From Oscillospiraceae bacterium (GTDB lineage: Bacteria > Bacillota > Clostridia > Oscillospirales > Oscillospiraceae): a stretch of DNA of 64,000 nucleotides. A model generated the notes under the pieces. That model ran no database searches, was not told the DNA's origin, and worked only from the letters and a program-made list of their open reading frames with translations. Numbering within the stretch: the first letter of the stretch is position 1; every line of letters begins with the position of its first letter. Position numbers and translations under genes: made by a program. Below, piece after piece: positions 41,535-50,100 of this stretch. The stretch is taken from assembly GCA_022846075.1 (NCBI GenBank), contig AP025582.1, forward strand, positions 1,922,001 to 1,986,000, read 5' to 3'.

Positions 41535-43051
41535 TCGAGTTAAAGCATGTATCATTTACTTATCAAGGACAAACAGGAGACGGGCTGCATGACATCAACC
41601 TGACCATAGAGGACGGAGAATGTGTTCTGTTCTGTGGCCGGAGCGGCTGCGGAAAGACCACCATCACGAGGCTTGTAAACGGCTTGATCCCACAATTTTA
41701 CGCAGGAGAGCTGGCGGGCAGCGTACTGGTGGATGGTCAGGAAGTCCGTGATTTTCCTATGCACCAGATTGCCGCAAAGGTTGGATCGGTGTTTCAAAAC
41801 CCAAGGACACAGTTTTTTAATGTGGATACAGACAGCGAGATCGCTTTTGGTATTGAAAATCAAGCACTTCCAGTTTGCCAGCTGAGAGAACGCGTGGATC
41901 GGACATCGGCAGAACTTCACATTGAAAATCTCCGTAATCGCAACATCTTCGAGTTATCCGGTGGAGAAAAGCAAAAGATAGCGTTTGCCTCAGTCTATGC
42001 AATGAATCCTCAAATATATCTTTTGGATGAACCGTCCTCTAATTTGGATATGCGTTCCATTCAAGAATTGGGAGAACATCTCAGGCTGATCAAATCACAG
42101 GGAAAAACCATATTGATTGCAGAACATAGGTTATACTATTTGATGGATCTGGTGGACCGGATTGTGTATTTGGAACACGGGAAAATCATGCAGGTCTTTA
42201 CGCCGGAAGCATTTCGACAGCTGTCGGAGGATACCCGGGAACAAATGGGCCTTCGAGCGATCGATTTGCATCGTGTTCTCCCACCGCGGAATCATTCCCT
42301 TGCGCCTGTTTCAGATCCTATCTTGGAACTTAACAATGTAGCCCTTCACTATAAGAAGAGGATCATTTTGCACGACATCAGCCTTACAGCAGCAAAGGGA
42401 GAGGTAATTGGCGTCGTTGGCCACAATGGGGCCGGAAAAACGACCTTTTCCCGTGCTTTGTGCGGGCTTCACAAGGCCTGTGATGGTCAATTCTTTTGGA
42501 ACGGTCTGTCCATGGATCACAAAGATCGCCTGCGGCATTCCTATATGGTCATGCAGGATGTGAACTACGAGCTTTTTGCGGATAGTGTGGAGTCAGAATG
42601 TACATTCGGTATCCGCAATCCGAAACAGACGCTCGTTGACGCAACACTGGAAGAGTTGGCCCTGGCCCCATTCAGAGACCGCCACCCCAATACCCTGTCC
42701 GGAGGTCAAAAGCAGCGGGTGGCGGTAGCGGTCAGCATGATTTGTGGGAAAGACCTGCTGGTGTTTGACGAGCCGACCAGCGGGCTGGATTTTGATAGCA
42801 TGACACAGGTTGCGGGTCTGATCCGGCGGCTGTCTGATATGGGAAAAGTCATCTTTATTGTCACACATGATTTTGAATTTGTCAGTCGTACCTGTTCCCG
42901 CATCCTCCACTTTGATGAAGGAGAAATGCCCGACGATGTGCCTGTTACCATGGACGCTCTCCCTACATTGAGAGAATTGTTCTCCATTTCAGAAAGCAGG
43001 CCGGGACGGACAGAACACAGGAAAAGCCGATTCTGTGCTGCCGATTGCTGA
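41531..43051 (+). CDS. ECF transporter fused double ATPase (system 2)
   Basis: A 506-residue double ABC ATPase. First domain: GRSGCGKTT, LSGGEKQKIAFA, YLLDEPSSNLD, AEHRLYYL; second: GHNGAGKTT, LSGGQKQRVAVA, VFDEPTSGLD, VTHDFEFV. Compared with system 1 it has about 45 extra residues, mostly at the C-terminus after VTHDFEFV. Completes a dedicated S-T-A transporter behind box 9. Confidence 0.92.
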   Translation: MIELKHVSFTYQGQTGDGLHDINLTIEDGECVLFCGRSGCGKTTITRLVNGLIPQFYAGELAGSVLVDGQEVRDFPMHQIAAKVGSVFQNPRTQFFNVDTDSEIAFGIENQALPVCQLRERVDRTSAELHIENLRNRNIFELSGGEKQKIAFASVYAMNPQIYLLDEPSSNLDMRSIQELGEHLRLIKSQGKTILIAEHRLYYLMDLVDRIVYLEHGKIMQVFTPEAFRQLSEDTREQMGLRAIDLHRVLPPRNHSLAPVSDPILELNNVALHYKKRIILHDISLTAAKGEVIGVVGHNGAGKTTFSRALCGLHKACDGQFFWNGLSMDHKDRLRHSYMVMQDVNYELFADSVESECTFGIRNPKQTLVDATLEELALAPFRDRHPNTLSGGQKQRVAVAVSMICGKDLLVFDEPTSGLDFDSMTQVAGLIRRLSDMGKVIFIVTHDFEFVSRTCSRILHFDEGEMPDDVPVTMDALPTLRELFSISESRPGRTEHRKSRFCAADC

Positions 43052-43062
43052 CGATTGCAAAA

Positions 43063-43091
43063 GCCGCATGGCGGAATGTTCCCCATGCGGC
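43063..43091. terminator. Terminator between ECF operon 2 and AraC 4
   Basis: GCCGCATGG (43063-43071) with CCATGCGGC (43083-43091), preceded by AAAA and followed by CTCTTGG; serves the two convergent genes. Confidence 0.7.
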
Positions 43092-43104
43092 CTCTTGGTT
43101 TCTA

Positions 43105-44109
43105 TTAAGGATCTTTCCTTTCCATGTCGGTTTTTTCCGTGAAGTAGTTGCAGTATGCTCTGCGGTATTCCGCAGGGGAGCGTCCGGTGTTTCGCCGGAA
43201 GATCTCCGCGAAACGGCTGGGATTCTGATACCCAACAATGGCCGCCACCTGGCTCACCGGCAGGTCGGTTTCCCGCAGCAGCCGCCCAGCCTGCTCCGTG
43301 CGCTGCCCCTGAATGTACTGGGTAATCGTGCAGCCATACCGGACATGGAAGGCATCCTTCAGCTTGGAAATACTCATGCAGCCAATACGGCTGAGACGTT
43401 CCAGCGGCAGTTCATCCGCACAGTGGGCCGTGATGAAGGCTGCCACATCGGCCAGCCGTACCATATCCTCCGCACTGACAGAACGGCGGTTCTTGCGCTT
43501 CAGGTGCCGCTCTGCCACCAGCGCCACCGCCTCCGCCACCTTCCCATCATAAAACAAACGGGCGGGAAGCCCCTCCCCCCGGTAGTCGCGCACCTGTTTC
43601 AAGAGCTGCACCATTTCCGGGAAGTGTTCTGTCTGATCCAGCGTTTGAAAAGACTCCAGCAGGCTTTGATACTCCTGGGGAAACTGGCGGCGCAGATAAT
43701 CCCGGTAGTAAGCCGGGGTGATCTCCACGCCAATGGAAACGATGGGGATCTGCCTGTGGATGAGCGCCCGGTATGGTTCCCGACCTCCGATAAAACTTTT
43801 GACACAGCCTGGAACAAGACGGCGGCAGGGGGAGAACTCCTCACCGGAAATGGATTCATACCAGGTGACACTGAGACTCTCCGGCCAATGGAACTCCAGC
43901 AGCTGATCCTCATGGAAAAAGAAATCATGGATCTTGATGGTATAGAGATCCTGCTGCCCGTAGGTCCAGAAAAAACCGCCGCCCTGCTGGGAGGTGTGCC
44001 GCCAGCACAGCCCCATGGAGCCGTAACGCCGGTTCTCCGGATCTGGAAGAAACCCGTGTTCCTCCATCGCCCGGCCATATTGCTGCTCCAAGTCTTTATT
44101 TGCCGCCAT
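43105..44109 (-). CDS. AraC-family regulator 4
   Basis: A 334-residue AraC-type regulator, paralogue of AraC 3 along its whole length (YGSMGLCWRHTS, FFWTYGQQDLYTIKIHDFFF, SISGEEFSPCRRLVPGC, IEITPAYY-type block, double HTH with LERLSRIGCMSISKLKDAF). It is divergent from the truncated ABC gene behind box 10, just as AraC 3 is divergent from ECF operon 2, so it probably served the transporter that has been lost. Confidence 0.9.
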   Translation of the reverse strand: MAANKDLEQQYGRAMEEHGFLPDPENRRYGSMGLCWRHTSQQGGGFFWTYGQQDLYTIKIHDFFFHEDQLLEFHWPESLSVTWYESISGEEFSPCRRLVPGCVKSFIGGREPYRALIHRQIPIVSIGVEITPAYYRDYLRRQFPQEYQSLLESFQTLDQTEHFPEMVQLLKQVRDYRGEGLPARLFYDGKVAEAVALVAERHLKRKNRRSVSAEDMVRLADVAAFITAHCADELPLERLSRIGCMSISKLKDAFHVRYGCTITQYIQGQRTEQAGRLLRETDLPVSQVAAIVGYQNPSRFAEIFRRNTGRSPAEYRRAYCNYFTEKTDMERKDP

Positions 44110-44209
44110 AATCTGTCACCACCTCGATCAGCCACATCTCCACCCCAATCAGCCGGAACCGCGCCCAAAGCCTTGCGATACCGCTGTTTTGCCGGTAGGA
44201 TGGATGTTG

Positions 44210-44225
44210 GTTAGTATCTGCTAAC
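44210..44225. promoter_or_regulatory. DtxR-type box 10
   Basis: GTTAGT-ATCT-GCTAAC (one mismatch), followed at once by TAAAAT (44226-44231), which is placed as the -10 is at box 7. Upstream of the truncated ABC gene. Confidence 0.75.
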
Positions 44226-44278
44226 TAAAATATCACTTCCCGGCGCTCTCGTCAAGCCGGGGGAAGGAGGAACAGACG

Positions 44279-45294
44279 ATGAAAGAAAAACGGCCATCAC
44301 CGGTGATGCGGCTGCTGCAGTGGGCCGGGCCGGAACGGAAATGGCTGATCCTGTCCGTTTTGTGTGCCTTTGGCAGCGGTATTCTGGTCATCACATCGTA
44401 TATTGGCATTTACCGGCTGATGGATGCGGTGCTCTCCGGCGCCTGTACCAAAGCAGTTATCGCCGACTGCGCTTTGCTGGTCACGGCGGGCACCGTGGGA
44501 AGGCTGGTGCTGCTGGGTACTTCGGGTGTGCTGTCTCACAAGGGAGCCTATGGGGCGCTGTTTCGAGTGCGGTGCATGGTAACGGAGCATCTTGCCAAAG
44601 TGTCTCTTGGAGCCTTGGACGAGCGGAGCACAGGCGCGGTCAAGACCGTTCTCAATGAGGACATCGAGAAGTTGGAACTGTTTCTGGCCCACAACCTGCC
44701 GGAATTTGTGGCCTATCTCACAGGACCGGTTGTGATTTTCCTGTATCTGCTCTCCGTCAATGCCCCTCTGGCCCTGGTCTCCCTGCTCCCGCTGCCCCTG
44801 GCCGGCATTGTGATGGCGGTCATCTTCCGAAGAATGAAGGGGGTCTTGTCCGATGTCAACCGCTCCCTGGTAGGCTTTAATTCCGTGATGATTGAGTACA
44901 TCTCCGGTATGCGGCTGATCAAAGCGTATAACATGGGCAGCCGCTCCTTCCAGAAATTTTCCCATGCCATTGAGGAGGAGAACCGGATCTGGAACCTGGT
45001 CACACACAAGACGGCTCCGCCCTATGCCGCCTTTCTGCTGCTGGTGGAGTGCGGAATGGTGCTGATGGTTCCAGTAGGCGGCCTGCTTTTCCTCCGGGGA
45101 AGCGTTACCGGCAGCGTATTTCTGCTCTTTGCCTATGTGGGCGGGATGTATCTCACCGAGATCCTGCCCCTGCAAAAACTGGCCACCACCTTTGCTCAGG
45201 CGCTTTCCGGCGTGAAAAAGGTGGAGGAGATCCTGGATCTGCCCACCTTTTCCAGTGGCGCGGCCTTTCCGGAGACCATCGGTTTCACGGGGCA
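44279..45294 (+). pseudogene. Truncated ABC half-transporter (membrane domain only)
   Basis: The first 330 or so residues are the membrane domain of a YbtP-type half-transporter (MKEKRPSPVMRLLQW to KKVEEILDLPTFSSG). The similarity stops at about 45270-45290, exactly where a nucleotide-binding domain should begin, and the frame then runs antisense through the ArdA-like gene to a stop at 45502. The NBD and the partner subunit are missing. Box 10, Shine-Dalgarno (GGAGG) and start are intact. I read this as a deletion or insertion junction between the iron island and conjugative-element cargo. Confidence 0.85.
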
Positions 45295-46416
45295 TCAGGA
45301 GAGACCTCCCATCTCCATCGCCTGCGTTTCCTCAGCGAAAGGGCTGCTGCATCGGCGGATCAGGCCAAACTCGGTTCGCCGGACTCCTTCCTCCGCCATA
45401 GTGTCCTCACCCAGCTTCTCAAAATCCATATACCCATCGATGGTATCGATCAGCTCGTCATCAGCACCAATGCGCCGAAGGACGGTTTGCCCGTATTCGT
45501 AAGTGTCCTCCGGAATGCGCTCATAGTCGTCCAGATTCATGGCACAGCGGAGAGCCTTCTGCATAGTCCCCGGCTGCTCCACAGAAAGAACCGACAGATA
45601 TTTCAGCAGTTCACCGTCTTCACACTGCATCCCCTCAATGGCCCAAGCCAATTCGTTTGCATCTTCCACGCAGACCCCTGTAGTGGGAATGTGCTCGTCC
45701 ATATAGGGAACGGAAAACGACACCTTGGTTACTGATGCCTCTGCAAAACAATCGATTCCCAGTGCTCTTTTTACTCGCTCCAATTCTTCCTTCGTTGCCG
45801 GAAGGCAGATACTCACTTGCGCTTGGGAAGAGGAGAGGCCAAGCTGGATCTTCGATTTTTTCTCTCTGACAAGCTCATCATCCTGCTTGCGGAGCACATA
45901 GCCCGCATAGGTATAGGCGCCGCCATGCTCGGCATAGTATTCTGCGCCGATTTTTGCGAAGTCCAGATAGGGCCAGGCTGCTTCGGGAAATCTGGGGTCA
46001 CCCTGAATCTGACCGGCAACAGCGACATAGCGGCCAAGCGTCACATCTGAATTGACATTGGGAATGAGGATGTAGTCCGACACCTGTTCCGCCACACGAA
46101 TCATATCGTTCAGATCATTGATGCTGTTGCCATCCAAGGCGCCGGCATAGATATTTCGTTCGCGGGAGTCCATTTTGGCAATGATGCTTGCGAGCCGATT
46201 CAGTTGTGCAAGCTGCGTTCTGGAGTCAGGATCAAACCCGCCGAGGTACGACGGCAGATTGGCGATCACGCTTTTCATCTCAACGATCTTTGTTTTTCCT
46301 TCTCTGCTGGCCCCATCGAGCTGGCAGGAGGCTTCAGTGATGGCGCTCTGAGATGCGGGAAACCGGAGCGGGACAATGACAGAACTCCCGCTGCGGCTCA
46401 TAAAGAGTTGGATCAT
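45295..46416 (-). CDS. ArdA-like antirestriction protein 2
   Basis: A 373-residue acidic protein with two repeated units that resemble ArdA: the element DYERIPEDTYEYGQTVLRRIG, then IDTIDGYMDFEKLGEDTMAEEG, mirrors the C-terminal part of its upstream neighbour. ArdA proteins mimic B-form DNA and inhibit type I restriction enzymes during conjugative entry. ATG 46416 overlaps the stop of the upstream gene (ATGA). Its own stop lies at the junction with the truncated ABC gene, so the C-terminus could also have been changed. Family assignment is moderately certain. Confidence 0.65.
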   Translation of the reverse strand: MIQLFMSRSGSSVIVPLRFPASQSAITEASCQLDGASREGKTKIVEMKSVIANLPSYLGGFDPDSRTQLAQLNRLASIIAKMDSRERNIYAGALDGNSINDLNDMIRVAEQVSDYILIPNVNSDVTLGRYVAVAGQIQGDPRFPEAAWPYLDFAKIGAEYYAEHGGAYTYAGYVLRKQDDELVREKKSKIQLGLSSSQAQVSICLPATKEELERVKRALGIDCFAEASVTKVSFSVPYMDEHIPTTGVCVEDANELAWAIEGMQCEDGELLKYLSVLSVEQPGTMQKALRCAMNLDDYERIPEDTYEYGQTVLRRIGADDELIDTIDGYMDFEKLGEDTMAEEGVRRTEFGLIRRCSSPFAEETQAMEMGGLS

Positions 46417-47615
46417 GCCATTCCTCCCATCTGAACCTCCTGTTCCCGCTGGCACTGATCCACCGGGCCTTCCGCCATCAGTTCCTCCAGATCTACTGTG
46501 CCGACATAGGCAATATAGCCGCGGTCGGTAAACACGCCCGACTGATAGTCCATGTGCTGCAGGCCATACCGCTCATAGTCATAAAACTCATCCAGATTGT
46601 GGTCATACTCAAAATGGCCGGATTTCTGAATCATGTATTTCCCATATTCTTCGGGGGTGTGGGCGCCGGGGGCGAATTCAAACAGATCCATGTTTTCCGC
46701 CAGACGGCGGATCTGGCTGGCGTTTTCCGGCTTGGCCATGCTTACTGCTGCCCCCAGCTTCTTGCGGTCATGAATCGAAAACTTCTCCACAGCCAGCGCC
46801 AGCTCATTGAGCTCATGGATGTTATCACACCGAAAGTCCAGTGCTGCATCCACTTCCTCCGGAAATGAACTCTCGGCTATCCAGAGACGCATATCCTTTG
46901 GGTCAGCAATGCCGGAACGCTGCATGGCGCGCTCAATTTGCCCTTTTGATGCAGGGAGATAGATCCAGGTCACATTCCTGCTGTTCTCCGGCTCCCACCG
47001 GGAGGATATCCCGACAGCAGTCATATCGGCCTCATAGTGGTAGCAGGGCAGGTGTCTTCCATCATAGAGCTGTGAGAGCTGCATGCCGTTGTCATAGACC
47101 ACGCCATAGCGGGTAATGGTTCCCTCATTATTCTCAATCAGCAGAATGGCGGTTTCCTCTCCGTCCAACTGCTCCAATTCTTCCATGCTTGCGCAGCCGC
47201 CGTGGATGTTCATGTAGTGGTCACGGCCAATCTCCTTTAAATTTGTGAAGTCCGTAATCACTGTTGCCTGCTGACAACAAAAGGTCAGGTTGATGAGATC
47301 CTTCATGCTGGCGAGATTCAGCTTTTCAGCCATTGCCTGAAATTGCGAAAACTCGCCCACAGTAAAGCTGTCCAGCCGCTTTGCCAGATAGTCCAACTCA
47401 TCAAGGTTGACCTTGGTGCATACCAGCCGATTCAGCACAGGCCAGGCACTGTCGAGCGAGTCCAAGCGGCAGTCGGCTTCAGAGGCACCGCCGATCTCCA
47501 GTGCCTCCAACAGCGAAACGCAGTGGTCGTACTGATTTCTGGGAATGGGAAGAGGGATCGTCGCAACACCGTATTCCGGGTGGTCGGCGTTGCTCAGAAC
47601 TGCTTCCATCATCAC
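46413..47615 (-). CDS. ArdA-like antirestriction protein 1
   Basis: A 400-residue acidic protein (rich in Asp and Glu) with LDELDYLAKRLDSFTVGEFSQF and YGVVYDNGMQLSQLYDGRHLPCY, features of the long ArdA-like proteins found in gut Firmicutes conjugative elements; the C-terminal part (FYDYERYGLQHMDYQSGVFTDRGYIAYVG) is the typical end. Starts at GTG or the following ATGs. Coupled to the second ArdA-like gene. Would help an incoming element to escape host restriction. Confidence 0.7.
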   Translation of the reverse strand: MMMEAVLSNADHPEYGVATIPLPIPRNQYDHCVSLLEALEIGGASEADCRLDSLDSAWPVLNRLVCTKVNLDELDYLAKRLDSFTVGEFSQFQAMAEKLNLASMKDLINLTFCCQQATVITDFTNLKEIGRDHYMNIHGGCASMEELEQLDGEETAILLIENNEGTITRYGVVYDNGMQLSQLYDGRHLPCYHYEADMTAVGISSRWEPENSRNVTWIYLPASKGQIERAMQRSGIADPKDMRLWIAESSFPEEVDAALDFRCDNIHELNELALAVEKFSIHDRKKLGAAVSMAKPENASQIRRLAENMDLFEFAPGAHTPEEYGKYMIQKSGHFEYDHNLDEFYDYERYGLQHMDYQSGVFTDRGYIAYVGTVDLEELMAEGPVDQCQREQEVQMGGMA

Positions 47616-47626
47616 ATTGCATCACC

Positions 47627-48307
47627 TTACTTTCCTTCAAAATTCAAAATCGCATCTCCGTACTTAGCCAGAAGCAGAGCGCAGACAATCAGGTGGAACG
47701 CCTCATCTGTGACCAATTCGGGGGATGCGAGATCGGCAAGAGTGATATTGCGGCTGCCGGTGGAGATGGCTTTGGCCGCCTGATAAACACTGTACAGCTC
47801 CGGTTGGATGCCAGCGAGCTGGACAGATTTGAAGTCAAACCCACTGGCATCAAACTTCCAGATCATCCTGCGCCAGATGTCCCCGTACGCCGTGAGAAGA
47901 AACAGTGCGGCCAGGTTACGGTTCGGCATTCGAAAACAGCGCTCACGCCAGTGCTGCCAGCGCTCACGATGACTATCGCTCAGGAAAAATTCAATGGAGC
48001 AGCCATTGAAACTCCTCTCTAAGCGGGCCTGAAGCTGCACTCCCGCTTCAGGGAAGAAGCAATCCCTGACAAACTCGTTGAGGTCAATTGCACCGGCCAC
48101 GATCCGTTCATCCAGACAGACGCACTGCTCCAAAGGGCAGGGATGATTGCGTCTGAAGTTCATGCAGTATGGGCACTCCATGTCATCTCTGCTATATTGG
48201 AAACTTGGATAGTATCGGCCATGGCCCCTGGGCTTGAAATAGGGCGGGGTCATCATCTGCTGTTCCAGCTGGCACAGCGGTGTATCCCGCATGAAGTAGC
48301 GTGTCAT
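47627..48307 (-). CDS. Conjugative-element hypothetical protein, Cys-rich N-terminus
   Basis: A 226-residue protein. Near the N-terminus is a Cys cluster, CPYCMNFRRNHPCPLEQC, possibly a zinc site; the rest is helical and ends EAFHLIVCALLLAKYGDAIL. I chose ATG 48307, which overlaps the stop of the upstream gene by ATGA; the ORF is open 12 codons further. No function known to me; proteins of this kind stand with ardA in integrative conjugative elements. Confidence 0.65.
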   Translation of the reverse strand: MTRYFMRDTPLCQLEQQMMTPPYFKPRGHGRYYPSFQYSRDDMECPYCMNFRRNHPCPLEQCVCLDERIVAGAIDLNEFVRDCFFPEAGVQLQARLERSFNGCSIEFFLSDSHRERWQHWRERCFRMPNRNLAALFLLTAYGDIWRRMIWKFDASGFDFKSVQLAGIQPELYSVYQAAKAISTGSRNITLADLASPELVTDEAFHLIVCALLLAKYGDAILNFEGK

Positions 48308-48747
48308 AAGGTCATGCCCATCCCTTTCTGCTTGATTTCGCAATCGTCTTCCCTGATTCCCTCATTCTCCTCCGTATCGCTTTTCTGGCTGGGCATAAGG
48401 CATTCGCCGGGATAAAGCTCCATTTCGTACAGCACGCTGTTATCACCGCTTCTGCGGTCAAGAACCTTGATGGTCGTGCCCTCAAATAAATAGTTGGATG
48501 CCTTTTCGAAATCAGAGCGAAATCCCTTCCCGTAATTACAGGTCGAATACTGGTGAGTCGGCTGGCCCTTGACCACGGAATAGTAAGCATTGGTCTGAAC
48601 CTCAGTCACCACCCGTACAAGCCCGACCAGGGCAGGGTGCTTGCTATGGCTGGTTGCCACCAACTCTGTCCCGGGGCGGATACAGCGTTTCAACTCAGCC
48701 AGGTTTTTGATGCGCAGCGGCGCTTTTTGTTCGTTCTTTTGATCCAA
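48304..48747 (-). CDS. Conjugative-element hypothetical protein, 147 residues
   Basis: Starts with a charged region (IKNLAELKRCIRPGTELVATSHSKH), has a beta-rich centre, and ends with an acidic, Lys-rich tail. It overlaps the following gene by 4 bases. No recognised domain. A terminator-like hairpin separates it from the gene upstream, so it may have its own promoter or be attenuated. Confidence 0.6.
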   Translation of the reverse strand: MDQKNEQKAPLRIKNLAELKRCIRPGTELVATSHSKHPALVGLVRVVTEVQTNAYYSVVKGQPTHQYSTCNYGKGFRSDFEKASNYLFEGTTIKVLDRRSGDNSVLYEMELYPGECLMPSQKSDTEENEGIREDDCEIKQKGMGMTL

Positions 48748-48778
48748 TCTTCAATCCTCCTGTCTGGTTTGAGGCAAT

Positions 48779-48816
48779 AAAAAAGCGCCGGAGTCTTATT
48801 TCTAAAACTCTGGCGC
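48779..48816 (-). terminator. Intrinsic terminator, minus strand
   Basis: GCGCCGGAGT (48785-48794) with ACTCTGGCGC (48807-48816), one mismatch, followed on the minus strand by TTTTTT. It stands between the 224-residue gene and the 147-residue gene. Confidence 0.8.
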
Positions 48817-48823
48817 CTGAATA

Positions 48824-49498
48824 TTACATGATCGGTTCTCGGTTGTAGGGTTCCATGGGGTGCTGCTCCTGCTCCCTTATGCGCTCCAGAGCATCGGGAG
48901 CTGCAATGGCAATCTGCTCCTGAACGCCCCGTATGCACTTTTCCTGCTCGGCAGTCAAATCAAAACCAGCGTCCAAGGTATCAGAGCAGCACCGGTAGAT
49001 TTCGATAAGCTGCTCCTGATTGAAGATTTGCTGTTTGGAAATGAGGCCGGCGCGGATGGCGAAGTCCTGCTTGGCACCTGCATAGTTTTCCTGAAAGTAA
49101 TTGCCCTGATTGAGACCTGTGCGGTCGAAGCTCCAGTCCCATGTGACGAATTGAACGCCAAGCCGGGTGGGATGGGCAGCCAGCACGGCTCCGTTGAAGT
49201 CAGCCAGCAGGCGGTAGTCACCGGTCAGGCTCTGGGCTTGCAGGGGCGGAGCCTGTTCCAGCAGCGTCATGTACTCCCGCACGGTGCAGGCCAGATCGGT
49301 GGCTCGCTCACAGGCTCGTTCCCGTTCCGGCGTCGCTACATCCTCCTGCCAGTAGCGAACGCCTCCGTCCGCTGTGATCCGGCAGAGGGGGAGACCATCC
49401 CACTCCACAGGAAGCAATTCATCCTGTTCCGTCTGCGGAGTGAATCCCTCACGGTGGAGAGCGGTGCGAAGCTCCTGAAAAAACTGTTCTCGGTTCAT
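48824..49498 (-). CDS. Conjugative-element hypothetical protein, 224 residues
   Basis: An acidic, mostly helical protein (MNREQFFQELRTALHREGF; VRYWQEDVATPERERACERATDLACTVREYM). Proteins with this beginning are frequent near ardA in conjugative elements of gut Clostridia, but I know no function. First gene of the minus-strand cargo set; AGGAGGTAG lies before the ATG. Confidence 0.65.
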   Translation of the reverse strand: MNREQFFQELRTALHREGFTPQTEQDELLPVEWDGLPLCRITADGGVRYWQEDVATPERERACERATDLACTVREYMTLLEQAPPLQAQSLTGDYRLLADFNGAVLAAHPTRLGVQFVTWDWSFDRTGLNQGNYFQENYAGAKQDFAIRAGLISKQQIFNQEQLIEIYRCCSDTLDAGFDLTAEQEKCIRGVQEQIAIAAPDALERIREQEQHPMEPYNREPIM

Positions 49499-49516
49499 TT
49501 ACTACCTCCTGATATT

Positions 49517-49665
49517 TAGTGCCCTTTTTAAATTTGTCTGAAAGCAAAAAGGGCGCCAATCTGATGGCCCGTCGTGACCAACAAATTGACGCCTCAAGTT
49601 TTGTGTATTCTATTGATAGAAAAATAGCGCCCTTTTTGAAAATTGATGCTTTAAAAAGGGCGCTA
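49517..49665. mobile_element. MITE-like element, 149 bp
   Basis: The ends TAGTGCCCTTTTTAAA (49517-49532) and, inverted, TAGCGCCCTTTTTAAA (49650-49665) match at 15 of 16 positions. Each end also folds into its own hairpin (49521-49554 and 49625-49665, the second with a perfect 13-bp stem). No gene inside. It marks the boundary between element cargo and core chromosome; no clear target duplication is visible. Confidence 0.5.
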
Positions 49666-49783
49666 CATGGTTTCTGGTTTTGCCAACCTCCGAGAAGAGG
49701 GGGTTCGAATCCCACCAGTTAGGGGAAAACAGTGGTTGGCATCTATGGAATCATCCGTGAATTTTCGAGGGGAAAAAGCCTGG

Positions 49784-49830
49784 AAACGGTTGATGCCACT
49801 GGCTTTTCGCCAGTGGCATCTATACCGTTT
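49784..49830 (-). terminator. Hairpin downstream of tRNA-Leu
   Basis: Perfect 12-bp stem GATGCCACTGGC (49792-49803) with GCCAGTGGCATC (49809-49820), plus outer AAACGGT (49784-49790) with ACCGTTT (49824-49830). On the minus strand it follows the tRNA end by 9 bases, with CTTTTT some 10 bases beyond. Likely tRNA terminator. Confidence 0.65.
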
Positions 49831-49838
49831 CGCTATTA

Positions 49839-49925
49839 TGGTGCCGGTGGTGGGACTCGAACCCACACCCTGTCGCCAGGAACGGATTTTGAGTCCGTCA
49901 CGTCTACCAATTCCATCACACCGGC
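49839..49925 (-). tRNA. tRNA-Leu (CAA)
   Basis: Read on the minus strand it begins GCCGGTGTGATGGAATTGG and ends with encoded CCA. The anticodon loop is CTCAAAA with anticodon CAA, reading UUG. A long variable arm, as in all tRNA-Leu, and the T-loop GGTTCGAGTCC are visible; acceptor stem GCCGGTG pairs with CACCGGC. 87 bases including CCA. Confidence 0.95.
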
Positions 49926-50016
49926 ATATTTTCCTGACGAATTTGTATTATACAGGTTTTTGCTCCCCTTGGCAAGATGTCTTTTGGATTTTTTCTCCCC
50001 GCCCCAACACTTTCCC

Positions 50017-50045
50017 TTGACAAGCCACTGGAAATATTGTATGAT
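50017..50045 (+). promoter_or_regulatory. Promoter of the ylxM-ffh operon
   Basis: TTGACA (50017-50022), 17 bases, TATGAT (50040-50045): near-consensus sigma-A promoter, 56 bases before the ylxM start. Confidence 0.85.
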
Positions 50046-50100
50046 ATTTTGTGTTGTAAAGCTATCTGACTTTACATTTTATCTTGAGAGGAGGCACAGC

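Noticed and set aside
7137-45295. Search for siderophore synthesis genes (NRPS, PKS, NIS, salicylate or thioesterase genes)
   Set aside because: None seen; all enzymes are methyltransferases, so a classical siderophore cluster is not claimed.
49519-49722. 67-codon plus-strand frame over the inverted-repeat element
   Set aside because: It consists mostly of the hairpin ends and the tRNA-like fragment; no family features.
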